The position numbers were made by a program, and so were the translations under genes. A stretch of 64,000 nucleotides of DNA from Candidatus Uabimicrobium amorphum (GTDB lineage: Bacteria; Planctomycetota; Uabimicrobiia; Uabimicrobiales; Uabimicrobiaceae), in NCBI RefSeq assembly GCF_009002475.1, contig NZ_AP019860.1:3906001-3970000 (forward strand), given 5' to 3'. The notes beneath the pieces were generated by a model, which was not told where the DNA came from, ran no database searches, and worked only from the letters and a program-made list of their open reading frames with translations. Position 1 is the first letter of the stretch; each line of letters opens with the position of its first letter. Positions 45,577 through 55,074 of this stretch are shown one piece after another.

Positions 45577-45726
45577 TTACCTGTGTGGGTGATACGGGTC
45601 TAATTCGTAAATAGGTTCGGGCTTCATGTACGTTTGATCTAAATATGTGTCAGAATTGTCATTAATTGGTATAGCACACGCCAGAAAACACATACAACAA
45701 AGGCTTACAAAGATGATTTTTCTCAT
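45577..45726 (-). CDS. Very small lipoprotein, 49 aa
   Basis: GAGGAG places the start at the ATG at 45726, giving MRKIIFVSLCCMCFLAC, a signal peptide with lipobox. The mature peptide is about 32 residues, acidic and Tyr/Pro-rich (YLDQTYMKPEPIYELDPYHP). The longer frame upstream is not preceded by a binding site. The function is unknown. A hairpin follows it. Confidence 0.6.
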   Translation of the reverse strand: MRKIIFVSLCCMCFLACAIPINDNSDTYLDQTYMKPEPIYELDPYHPHR

Positions 45727-45958
45727 ATTGATCTCCTCTAATAAGTCAAGTTGTGAGTACACGTGGGCAGAGCCACACACATCTTAAAGTGATTATTTTA
45801 TCATATTATACATTCTTAATATGAAAAAGTCAATATACTCTACAATAAAAATATATTTAGTCAAATATATTCATATTTTTTTAACTGTAGAACAAACATT
45901 AAAATGACGCAGGGCAAAAAAAGATGCGTTTTGTTAAATAAATTTACCGAAGATTTAT

Positions 45959-46978
45959 TTATTCTTTATTGATTTCATTAAGGACCCACGAAGTCATATA
46001 TTCCATAGCCCCAGGGGCAAACTTGCTACGATCTTTGGCCCAGCCGATTCCTGATTGTTTACGATAATAAAGACCATGATCTGCATTTGAGATTACTTTA
46101 CTAGTATAATTAGCGTGGTTACTTTCACGAAACGCTTTTCCTGCAACTTCTTCCGCATCATGAGCGTTGACCAACGAATCTTTGTCCCCCCATAGAGATA
46201 AAATGGGACAATGAATTTGCGGTATAATACTCAGTGGCTTATAAGAAAAGTTTAGTTTCCAGTATGTCACTAATGGGTGATTTTCGGGAGGAATCACACC
46301 TCCACGAACCACATAGTGAAGGTGTTTTTTGTATTGCGGAGATTGGGCACATTCCTTTAAAGCTCCGTAATTTTTACCTGTCGCAAAATACGTTTGCATC
46401 AAATTCATCAGATGTTCCACACGAGTAGAAGTTTCTTTCGCAACTTTATCTTGGGCGAGAGCGACGCGGATGCGATATTTTTCTTGTTCCCACAAGCCTT
46501 TAGGGTCACCTGAAATAACAACGGCAAAAGCGATAGAACCTTTACTACGCGCAGCGGCAAGCGATGCCACGGTCCATCCCTGACTCCCTCCCCAAACACC
46601 AATCTTATTTGACCGAATATCTGTTCTACGCTGTAAAAACTTTACACCCGAAATCACGTCGTCAGCAAGATTTGCCATTGTGGCCAAACGCCAATCACCA
46701 CTAGAATCACCAACACCACGCTTATCGAATTTTAGAAGCGCAATACCATGTTGCGGGAAGTGGCGCGTTTGATCTTCCCAGTTACTACGATCGGAAGCAC
46801 CTGAGCCGTGAACAACCACTATGGCAGGATGAGGTCCTGGCGATTTTGGCAGTACCAATGTTCCTGCTAAGCGAACGTTACCGTGGAAAAAAACAACTTG
46901 TTCTTCTTTTATTTGTTGGGAACTTACCGTCGAAAATCCCAATCCGATAAATGATAAAATACATATTATTCTACACAT
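45959..46978 (-). CDS. Secreted alpha/beta hydrolase (prolyl-oligopeptidase/dienelactone type), 339 aa
   Basis: A signal peptide (MCRIICILSFIGLGFSTVSS) precedes an alpha/beta hydrolase fold: AIVVVHGSGASDRSNW (oxyanion), the nucleophile elbow GVWGGSQGWTVASL with Ser, the acid ILSLWGDKDSLV and the histidine ISNADHGLYY. It resembles peptidases/esterases of the S9/acyl-esterase group acting outside the cytoplasm. The upstream ATG (46996) is an alternative start. The cap-LRR gene ends 16 bases before it on the same strand, so the two may be cotranscribed. Confidence 0.85.
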   Translation of the reverse strand: MCRIICILSFIGLGFSTVSSQQIKEEQVVFFHGNVRLAGTLVLPKSPGPHPAIVVVHGSGASDRSNWEDQTRHFPQHGIALLKFDKRGVGDSSGDWRLATMANLADDVISGVKFLQRRTDIRSNKIGVWGGSQGWTVASLAAARSKGSIAFAVVISGDPKGLWEQEKYRIRVALAQDKVAKETSTRVEHLMNLMQTYFATGKNYGALKECAQSPQYKKHLHYVVRGGVIPPENHPLVTYWKLNFSYKPLSIIPQIHCPILSLWGDKDSLVNAHDAEEVAGKAFRESNHANYTSKVISNADHGLYYRKQSGIGWAKDRSKFAPGAMEYMTSWVLNEINKE

Positions 46979-47011
46979 TATTTTTTCTCTTTCCATTTAG
47001 ATAGATATTAC

Positions 47012-48135
47012 TTAAGAACCCATCAACCTGTAGATTTCAAGTGATGATAAATTTTTTACTTCTTTTGGAAATGTTTTTATTTCGGTGAATGCGATCCCTA
47101 GACGTCGAAGAGAAGTGAGTTTTCCCATTTCTTTTGGGAGTTTTGCGATTTGCGTTCGCCCTAAATTTAAATGAATAAGAGAAGAGAGCTGTCCTATTTC
47201 TTTTGGTAGCTTTGTTATTAGTGTGTCTGCTAAATCTAAATCCATTAGAGAAAAGAGCTGCCCTATTTCTTTCGGAAGCTTTGTTATTTGCGTTCGTCCC
47301 AAATTCAGATGTGTCAGACTAGAGAGCTGTCCTATTTCCTTGGGTAACTTCGTAATACTTGTCCCCCTTAAGCATAAATGAGTAAGGAGAGAGAGTTGCC
47401 CTATTTCCTTGGGAATTTTAGTTATTTCAGTGTTACTCAGGCTCAAAAAGGTAAGAGAAGAAAGTTGCCCTATTTCTTTTGGTAATTCAGCGATGTCTGA
47501 ATATCCTAAGTTCAGATGAACAAGGTACGGAAGTTGCAATATTTCTTTTGGAAATTCAATTAAATTTGAATGACTCCAATCTAAGTGAGTAAGAGAAGGG
47601 ATTCGCTGAATTTCTTTTGTCATCTTTTTGATTCTTGTACCACGCAGTGTTAGATGGACAAGCGAAGATAGTTGCTCCACTTCTTTGGGCAATTTTACGA
47701 TTTTCGTAAAGGATAGGTTGAGGTGTGTGAGAGAAGAGAGCTGCCCTATTTCCTTTGGTAATTTTTTTATTTTTGTTTGCGGTAAATTCAGGTGAGTAAG
47801 GGATACGAGATGTTGAATCGCCGGTGGCAATTCTGTTATGTGCGTACGACTTAAATCTAGATGAGTAAGAGAAGATAATTTTGCGATGCCTTCTAAGTGT
47901 TGTGTTGCTATTTCCAACTCTTGTTCACTTAAATCTAGGCAAAATTTTTTGGAAAAATTGCAGTTTACAAAATAGCTTTTTTGTATTTTTGTAAAAGTTA
48001 CATCACTACGAAAACTACAATTATCGAAAGTGCAATTTTGTACTTTATACTTCGCGTCTTCATCCAAAAAAAAGCACACCCATAATAGGATGTATTATTT
48101 TCTATTGCAGTTAACGATTTAGATTTTACCTTCAT
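47012..48135 (-). CDS. Cap-LRR protein with a frameshift in a T8 run
   Basis: From the ATG at 48135 the translation gives MKVKSKSLTAIENNTSYYGC, matching the starts of the paralogues, and then loses frame in a run of eight T (48066-48073 on the plus strand as A8). A run of nine would join it to the downstream frame FFLDEDAKYKVQNCTFDNCS, whose open frame (48079-47012, GTG start) carries the cap (VTFTKI, FVNCNFSKKF) and about twelve LRR units (ITKLPKEIGQLSSLTHLNLG). The 371-residue product has no signal peptide. The indel could be a sequencing error, a pseudogene or a slippage switch. Confidence 0.75.
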
Positions 48136-48341
48136 ATCAAGTATCTACTCCATAGAATCAACGACTATAACGACACAGTTCTTTCAACATTTTATGTAAA
48201 TTGTTCGATCAAATCAACAGATTCACAGTGGATTTTTCTTCTTATAAAATAGGCCATCTATTACAATGAAAACTGTAAAAGATGTAATTGATTCATCAAC
48301 GAAACAGTCTTCATTCAACCGTATCGCTAAAGGAAAAAACA

Positions 48342-50750
48342 ATGGCAAATCAATATCCCATGTTTGGTAGATACCAACTACTTGGTGAATTAGGTCGTGG
48401 TGGTATGGGAGTAGTTTATAAAGCTTACGATACAAAACGGAAATCTTTAGTTGCGCTCAAAGTAATTCTCTGCGAAGAACCAGAATATATCGAACGTTTC
48501 TTGATGGAAATAAGTGCTATTGCCAAGTTAAATCATCCAAATATTGTACGCTTTTATGAATATGGCACTGCGCCACGTCCGCATTTTACCATGGAATATA
48601 TTGAAGGCAGTACTCTTTCCGACTTGATTAAAAACCGTAACATAAAAGCTGGCAAACTTGTCAATATAATGATTTACTTGTGTGAAGCGCTACACTACGC
48701 TCACCAGAATAATATCATCCATCGTGATATAAAACCAAGTAACATCATGATTTCTCAAGACGGTACGGCAAAAATCATGGACTTTGGATTGGCAAAAATA
48801 TCCGATAAAACCAAAAAACTCTCTCGTTCAGGGCAAATGTTGGGGACAGTGGCTTACATGGCCCCAGAACAGGTAGATGGGAAAGCTACCTATCAAAGCG
48901 ATATTTATTCTTTAGGAGCAAGCTTGTACGAAGGATTGACATATCGTTCTGTTTTTCAAGGAGAAACAGAAATTAATATTATCTGCCAAATCATGGATAA
49001 CTTCCCCATTCCTCCGCGACAACTCAATCCAGATATTTCACCTTATTTAGAGGCTATTTGTCTAAAATGTTTGAGCAAGAAACCACAAAAAAGATACAAC
49101 GATTTTAAAGTGCTCGCAAAAGAATTCAAAAACTTTCAAGGGCATCGTCCTATCATAGCCAAAAAATATACATCTTGGGATGTGGTCAAAAACTTTGTTG
49201 TCAGACATAAAGTAATCTGTGGTAGCCTCATGGCTATTTTTGTGGTTCTGGTTCTTTCTCTGATGGTTATTTTTTCCGCGTGGACTTCGGCGGAAAAGGC
49301 AAAAACAAACGCCCAACAGGCAGCCGCAAAAATGGAGCACGCAATAGAAAAAATGAAACAAGCTGTCGTTGAAATGAAGCAGGAAAAAAATAACTCAAAA
49401 CTGGCTCTCAATAAAGTAATGTCCATCTTAAATTACTCGATGGAGAAATACGAAATTTTGCAAAGAGATAAGAAGTTTGCGATGTTGTTTTCTGAAATAT
49501 TTCAAGACCTCGAAAAATACGGAGAAAACCAAAACTGGAACTTTATCAAGGGGTATGTGAGTGCCCAAAGTGGTGATACACAAAAAAGTATTGAATATTA
49601 TCGAAAACAAATCAAACAACATCCCCAAAGTGCGACGGCTTACGCAAATTTAGGTAATCGTTACCGAGAGATTAAACAATATCAAAAAGCGTTGGAGTCG
49701 TTTGCACAAGCTCTCTCAATTGATCCTCTAGATAGTACAACATATAACAATCGAGCCCTTACTTACCAAGAGTTAAAACAGTATCAGAAGGCCTTAGCAG
49801 ATTTCGAAAAAGCGGAAAAAATTAATCCTAAGTATGCGAATGCTTACAACAACCACGGCAACCTTTATCGCGAACTGGGAGAACGGAAAAAAGCGATTTC
49901 TTATTTGAAGAAAGCCATTGAGGTTGACGCGGAGTCTTTTAGTGCTTACAACAACCTGGGAAATATATATCACGAAATGCGGCAGTACAAGCGATCGTTA
50001 GAGAACTTTAATGCGGCCATAAGGCATAATGATCAATATACAAAAGCTTACAATAACCGTGGTCTTCTTTATCGCGATTTAAAAAAATACAATTTAGCGA
50101 TGTCCGATTTTAACAAGGCCATCAGCTTAAACGCAGCTAGTCCAGATATCTACAATAATCGCGCCTTACTTTACGAAGCACTGGGTAAATATCAATTTGC
50201 ATTAGAAGACTATCGCGAAATTTTTGAAATAAATCCGAGGTATTCCAGAGCTTATAATAATCGTGGACTTCTTTATTGTAAACTAAAGAAATATGATTTA
50301 GCACTACAGGACTATAACAAAGCGATAGAAATAAATCCGAGATATTTGAAAGCATATAGAAATCGCGGGATTCTATATGCCCAAATAAAAAAGTATCCAT
50401 TGGCGATGCGTGACTTTAATGCTGCGCTACAGCTAAATCCTAATGATGCAGATCTCTATCACAACAGGGGAACTCTATACAAAGATTTACAACAAAATTC
50501 ATTGGCCCTAGCAGACTACAATAAATCTATCCAATTAAGTCCAAATTATTCCGGTGCATACACAAATAGAGGTGCTCTTCATGCACAAGCCCAAAAGTAC
50601 AAACGCGCCATCAAAGATTTCAAAAAAGCGATTTCCATTTTTCCCGATATGTGGCAACCTCATTATGGATTACATCTTTGTTATAAAAACCTAAATCGCC
50701 CCCGAGAAGCCAATTATCATTGGCAGAAAGTACAAGAATTGCGCAAATAA
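48342..50750 (+). CDS. Ser/Thr protein kinase with membrane helix and TPR array, 802 aa
   Basis: AAAGGA selects the ATG at 48342. The kinase is complete (GRGGMGVVYKAYD, VALKVI, IIHRDIKPSNIMI, KIMDFGLAK, YMAPEQVDG). A membrane helix (SLMAIFVVLVLSLMVIFSAW, about 290-310) leads to a coiled-coil (AEKAKTNAQQAAAKMEHAIE) and about ten TPRs (AYNNRGLLYRDLKKYNLAMS). The layout is the same as the kinase at 43020, with an added coiled coil. Its TPRs would lie outside the membrane and bind a partner. It is divergent from the cap-LRR gene across about 200 bases. Likely active. Confidence 0.93.
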   Translation: MANQYPMFGRYQLLGELGRGGMGVVYKAYDTKRKSLVALKVILCEEPEYIERFLMEISAIAKLNHPNIVRFYEYGTAPRPHFTMEYIEGSTLSDLIKNRNIKAGKLVNIMIYLCEALHYAHQNNIIHRDIKPSNIMISQDGTAKIMDFGLAKISDKTKKLSRSGQMLGTVAYMAPEQVDGKATYQSDIYSLGASLYEGLTYRSVFQGETEINIICQIMDNFPIPPRQLNPDISPYLEAICLKCLSKKPQKRYNDFKVLAKEFKNFQGHRPIIAKKYTSWDVVKNFVVRHKVICGSLMAIFVVLVLSLMVIFSAWTSAEKAKTNAQQAAAKMEHAIEKMKQAVVEMKQEKNNSKLALNKVMSILNYSMEKYEILQRDKKFAMLFSEIFQDLEKYGENQNWNFIKGYVSAQSGDTQKSIEYYRKQIKQHPQSATAYANLGNRYREIKQYQKALESFAQALSIDPLDSTTYNNRALTYQELKQYQKALADFEKAEKINPKYANAYNNHGNLYRELGERKKAISYLKKAIEVDAESFSAYNNLGNIYHEMRQYKRSLENFNAAIRHNDQYTKAYNNRGLLYRDLKKYNLAMSDFNKAISLNAASPDIYNNRALLYEALGKYQFALEDYREIFEINPRYSRAYNNRGLLYCKLKKYDLALQDYNKAIEINPRYLKAYRNRGILYAQIKKYPLAMRDFNAALQLNPNDADLYHNRGTLYKDLQQNSLALADYNKSIQLSPNYSGAYTNRGALHAQAQKYKRAIKDFKKAISIFPDMWQPHYGLHLCYKNLNRPREANYHWQKVQELRK

Positions 50751-50789
50751 ACATATCTCCTCTGACAAACATTACCTTACTTAGCGCCG

Positions 50790-52703
50790 TTATTTATCTG
50801 ATGGAGCAATGGAATACAAATGAACAGAATCTCCTGCCACAGCAAAAATCTTTCTGTCATAAGGTGCTGTGAGGGTGTAGATGACATACGTCCAAAAAGA
50901 CTTTAAAACATTCCCTTGTAAATCCAGTACGCTAATATTGCCGTCTCGACTTGTCGAAACAATTAGATTTCTTTGTACAAAGGCACAGTGAACACCAGTA
51001 TCAACTTTCGTCTCCCACAACTTGCCTTTTTCAACACTATATAATCCAATATAAGCTTGATTTTTGTTGTAGGAAGCCGCAAACGTTTCGCCTTCAAGAT
51101 CTAAGTCGACAACTCCTAGATTATTTCCCTTACAAATATCAAAAAATGCGATTTCTTTACCATTCTTATCGCAGATGATGACATCGCTATTGGTGGAAAG
51201 AAGTATGACTTCTCCATTTTGTGAAGTATCTACGCCCCAGATACTATAATCGCGAGCATTGACCTCTGCCTGCCACTGTTTTTTTCCCTGATCACTAAAA
51301 CAATATAAATCCCAACCATGGCTGACATAGATTTTTTCTCCCAATTCAGAAGCGGCAACATCCCATTGAGCGTCTTCTAGTTGATGAAACCACAACAGTT
51401 GGCCCTGTTTTGAGTATGCCATGACACCAGCCCCGTTAGAAATGATAATCATCTCTGCATTTCTGGTTACCGCTATTCCTTGTGTGTTTTCCCCTTTATG
51501 TAGTTTTCTCATCCAAACAACATCTCCATTTGTTGTGGCTAAGACAAGAGTAGTGCTACTTTCCGAAGCAATCGCGATAAAATTACCGTCTGGTGACATT
51601 TGCATTTCATACAAATCAGGAAAAGAAGACCATTTTTGGGTAACGGATATACCATTCCATTTCTTTTGCCGTTTCTCTTTGGGAAATTTATTGATGTGGA
51701 CGCCTATGAACTCATTCCATTTCTTACGCAATATCGAATCCGTTGTTTTCGGTGAATTTCCTTCTAACAATAGCTTTACTTTTGCTTTGGCTTCATAACT
51801 TAATTTGTCATGATGAGTACTAACGTTTTCTTTGTCTTGTCGCCACGCATAGATGAGAGCTAATGTTTCCAGATGAGTTACTTTCTCTGACTTAGAAAGC
51901 GTTGCGATGTGATTTGGAGAAATTTTCTCTTTGTATTCCTGCTGATAGCATGTTCGTAAATACAACTCCGCACACTCAATATCTCCGCGCGCAACACCTA
52001 ATTGATATAAGAAGAGCTTTTTATCGATATCTTTTAACTTTTTTGCGACGAAATATATGGAGGGAATGTAACCACTATGCGCTGCTTTTTTATGCCAGTA
52101 TCGAGCTTTTTCAGGATCAGCGATAGACTCGTAGTACTCATAGATAATTGCTAATTGAGACATGGCAGGACTATGTCCTAGTTTAGCGGCTTTTTTAAGA
52201 AGCTTGAAAGCTTTTTCTTCATCAAAGTCAATATCTCGCCCCTCGTCGTACATCGCCCCTAAATTATACATGGCAAAGCTATTATTTTTTTTTATCGCTC
52301 TTTTGTAGAAAGCCACCGCTTTTGTAACATCCTGTTCAAGAACCTCTCCAAAATGGTACAGGTAACCTAAAAAATAAAGTGAGAAGCCGTCTTTATTAGC
52401 TTTCAATGATTCTATTTGTTGCTCAAGGAGTGCATACCCTTTGTCATCTTTCTCTGTTCCATATCCCAGCACCATCATTTTCGCTTTTTGCGCTAAAAAC
52501 CGTGGATCTTGAACTAGATCTATGGCTTTTTGTAATTCCTTCCAAGATTTTGTCGCATGATCTTTGTGGTAGTACAATTCTAAAGATTTTTGAAAATAGA
52601 CCTCTGCTTGTTTTTTTCTCTGTGCTTGTTTGTCATCCTCAAAAGTTTGGCACAGTAAGGAAACAGAACAAACGGTAAACAAAATAGTCATTAGCTTTTT
52701 CAC
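50790..52703 (-). CDS. Secreted Sel1-repeat and PQQ-like propeller protein, 637 aa
   Basis: A signal peptide (MKKLMTILFTVCSVSLLC) precedes Sel1-like repeats (residues 30-260; AVAFYKRAIKKNNSFAMYNL, KAARYW-like units), a linker, then a C-terminal half (about 350-637) of repeated strands such as MSPDGNFIAIASESSTTLVL, DVVWMRKLHKG, QLLWFHQLEDAQWDV, GKKQWQAEVNARD typical of a PQQ/WD-like beta-propeller. No catalytic motif is seen. It may be a scaffold at the cell surface or in the periplasm. Convergent with the kinase gene 40 bases away. Confidence 0.8.
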   Translation of the reverse strand: MKKLMTILFTVCSVSLLCQTFEDDKQAQRKKQAEVYFQKSLELYYHKDHATKSWKELQKAIDLVQDPRFLAQKAKMMVLGYGTEKDDKGYALLEQQIESLKANKDGFSLYFLGYLYHFGEVLEQDVTKAVAFYKRAIKKNNSFAMYNLGAMYDEGRDIDFDEEKAFKLLKKAAKLGHSPAMSQLAIIYEYYESIADPEKARYWHKKAAHSGYIPSIYFVAKKLKDIDKKLFLYQLGVARGDIECAELYLRTCYQQEYKEKISPNHIATLSKSEKVTHLETLALIYAWRQDKENVSTHHDKLSYEAKAKVKLLLEGNSPKTTDSILRKKWNEFIGVHINKFPKEKRQKKWNGISVTQKWSSFPDLYEMQMSPDGNFIAIASESSTTLVLATTNGDVVWMRKLHKGENTQGIAVTRNAEMIIISNGAGVMAYSKQGQLLWFHQLEDAQWDVAASELGEKIYVSHGWDLYCFSDQGKKQWQAEVNARDYSIWGVDTSQNGEVILLSTNSDVIICDKNGKEIAFFDICKGNNLGVVDLDLEGETFAASYNKNQAYIGLYSVEKGKLWETKVDTGVHCAFVQRNLIVSTSRDGNISVLDLQGNVLKSFWTYVIYTLTAPYDRKIFAVAGDSVHLYSIAPSDK

Positions 52704-52742
52704 GAAACTTCCTCCAAGTTTTCACCACGAATCATTAAATTT

Positions 52743-53417
52743 CTACCAAATGTATGGAAACATTCGATAACGTACCTCTTCACGGTACTGTAAATATCCA
52801 TCGAGTTGCTCGCACAGCACTTTTTCTTCATTCTTGATACGAAAATAGAAAAACAATGGCGATAGTGCAAAAGGAATGAGCATCCAGTAAGAACCTAGGG
52901 CAATAGGGGTAGCCAGCAACATGAGTTGCACTCCGGTATACATGGGATGACGAACAATGGCGTAAGGACCTGTAGAAACGAGTTCTTGTCCATCAAACAC
53001 TTCGATCGTACGTGCTGCGTAGCTATTGGCCTTGAACACCCAAAAAACGATAATCAATCCTACCATTACCACCGCGTTAGCGGCAATGATCAACTCCATT
53101 GGTACTTCAGACCAACCATAGCGATAATCGAAACCTGGTAGGAAAAAACCGCAAAGATAAATCAAAGAAGCAAGCTTTATCAATAATTTTTGCTCCGCTT
53201 CTTTTTCCTTCATTTGCATGCGCCGTTCCAGTAGCGCGGGATCGTGCTTAAAGAAATAACTCGTCATCACCAGCATAAAACTGTACACAACACCAAGATA
53301 AATCCAACCTGCCGTATAGGAAAAAGTACCGGCGGGCCAAAAGAGCATCAAACCAAATACCACAACACTCAAAACCATACGCACGAGAATTTTAAGTAAA
53401 AGACTTTTCTTATTCAT
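52743..53417 (-). CDS. Isoprenylcysteine/phospholipid methyltransferase-family membrane protein, 224 aa
   Basis: Five to six hydrophobic helices and the C-terminal motif TGPYAIVRHPMYTGVQLMLL, then IKNEEKVLCEQLDGYLQYRE, are those of the ICMT/PEMT family (RHPxYxG; EE....). The motif binds S-adenosylmethionine at the cytosolic face. Bacterial members methylate unknown lipids or quinone-like substrates. The catalytic residues are kept. No prenylation genes are near; the substrate is not known. Confidence 0.85.
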   Translation of the reverse strand: MNKKSLLLKILVRMVLSVVVFGLMLFWPAGTFSYTAGWIYLGVVYSFMLVMTSYFFKHDPALLERRMQMKEKEAEQKLLIKLASLIYLCGFFLPGFDYRYGWSEVPMELIIAANAVVMVGLIIVFWVFKANSYAARTIEVFDGQELVSTGPYAIVRHPMYTGVQLMLLATPIALGSYWMLIPFALSPLFFYFRIKNEEKVLCEQLDGYLQYREEVRYRMFPYIW

Positions 53418-53642
53418 CGGACAAACCTTTTCTTTTCGTAATATTTTGTGGAATTATAAGCGTTTTTCATACAAAACGCTGTTTATTTTGCTTGTGATTG
53501 GTAAACATAAACTTTTGTTTCTACAACATTTTTACAATAGGTCTTCCATAAAAGATACGTAAAATTTATAAAATTTTTACTCTTCTAGTGTATACTATGT
53601 GTATTTGTTGCATTTGTCGCTTTCAATAAAAGGGGAAAAGTA

Positions 53643-55061
53643 ATGACACCTGAAGATTTTAGAAAATATGGTCATCAAATTATTGATTGGATTGCAGATT
53701 ACCGTGAAAATGTGGAAAAGCATCCGGTAATGGCTTCGTTAGATCCAGGTGCCATCGCTGAAAAATTACCAACGACTCCTCCGAGCGATTCCGAATCGTT
53801 TGCCGCGTTCCTAGATGATCTGAACCATATTGTTTTACCTGGAGTTACTCATTGGAATCATCCCCATTACTACGCCTACTTTCCAGGTAACGCCACATTA
53901 TCTTCTATATTAGGCGACATAATTTGTTCGGGAATTGGTGGTATTGGATTGAATTGGCAATCGATGCCTGCCCTGACAGAAGTGGAAGAAGTCATGTGTG
54001 ACTGGATGCGACAAATGGTTGGTTTATCGGAGCAGTGGCAAGGCGTCATTCAAGACACGGCCTCCACCTCCACCTTGGTTGCCTTGCTCTGTGCACGTGA
54101 GAGAACTTCGAATCATTGTCAAGTACACAGCGGCTTACAAGGGGAAAAATCACCATTGATTGTATACTCCTCTACCCAAAGCCATAGCTCGGTAAAAAAA
54201 GCGGCTTTGTTAGCTGGATTTGGGCTACACAACCTTCGGTTTATTGAAACCGACGATCAATTTGCCTTAGATGCCGAATCACTTCGAAAAACAATTAAAG
54301 AAGATTTGGTCCAAGGATTCAAACCTTGCGCTATTGTAGCTACCACAGGTACGACGGGTACCACGGCCATTGATCCTATTGCGAAAATGGCAAAACTTGC
54401 CCAACAATACAACCTGTGGTTACATGTGGACGCTGCCATGGCGGGTTCGGCGATGATCCTACCAGAGTGTCGTTGGATGTGGGAAGGCATTGAACAAGCG
54501 GATTCCTTGGTGTTGAATCCTCATAAGTGGTTGGGAATTGTTTTCGATACTTCTTTGTTTTATATCAAGGACTCCGAGCATCTCATTCGCGTCATGTCTA
54601 CCAATCCCAGTTATTTACAAACCGCACATGATGATGAGGCAAAAAATTATCGCGATTGGGGCATTCCTTTAGGACGACGTTTTCGTGCGTTAAAATTGTG
54701 GGCTTTAATTCGAGATCAGGGGATTACGGGATTGCAAAAACGACTCCGAAGAGATATGGAAAATGCGCAATGGCTAAAAAAACAAGTGGAGAACATGCCT
54801 CATTGGCAAGTTTTGGCTCCTGTTATTTTGCAAACCGTTTGTGTCCACCACTGCCCGCCACATCTCGCCGGAGATGATTTAGATAAACATACGTTGGATT
54901 GGGTAAACCGAGTTAACCTAAGTGGTAAAGCTTATCTAATACCGGCAAAACTTGACGGAAGATGGATGGTTCGTATCTCTATTGGCGCGGAAGCAACCAC
55001 ACTCGAACATGTCAAATCTTTATGGGAAATACTGCAATTGGCTGTTGCGCACAAACTATAA
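53643..55061 (+). CDS. Aromatic-L-amino-acid decarboxylase-type PLP enzyme, 472 aa
   Basis: The fold type I group II decarboxylase pattern is complete: MTPEDFRKYGHQIIDWIADY at the N-terminus, THWNHPHYYAYFPGNA, DTASTSTLVALLCARE, VATTGTTGTTAIDPIAK, LHVDAAMAGSAMILPE, and VLNPHKWLGI with the PLP-binding Lys295. It would decarboxylate an aromatic amino acid such as tyrosine, tryptophan or phenylalanine to its amine. The size matches bacterial AADCs. GGGGAAAAG lies seven bases before the start. It is convergent with ftsH, 13 bases apart. Confidence 0.95.
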   Translation: MTPEDFRKYGHQIIDWIADYRENVEKHPVMASLDPGAIAEKLPTTPPSDSESFAAFLDDLNHIVLPGVTHWNHPHYYAYFPGNATLSSILGDIICSGIGGIGLNWQSMPALTEVEEVMCDWMRQMVGLSEQWQGVIQDTASTSTLVALLCARERTSNHCQVHSGLQGEKSPLIVYSSTQSHSSVKKAALLAGFGLHNLRFIETDDQFALDAESLRKTIKEDLVQGFKPCAIVATTGTTGTTAIDPIAKMAKLAQQYNLWLHVDAAMAGSAMILPECRWMWEGIEQADSLVLNPHKWLGIVFDTSLFYIKDSEHLIRVMSTNPSYLQTAHDDEAKNYRDWGIPLGRRFRALKLWALIRDQGITGLQKRLRRDMENAQWLKKQVENMPHWQVLAPVILQTVCVHHCPPHLAGDDLDKHTLDWVNRVNLSGKAYLIPAKLDGRWMVRISIGAEATTLEHVKSLWEILQLAVAHKL

Positions 55062-55074
55062 TGGCGTTACCCAA

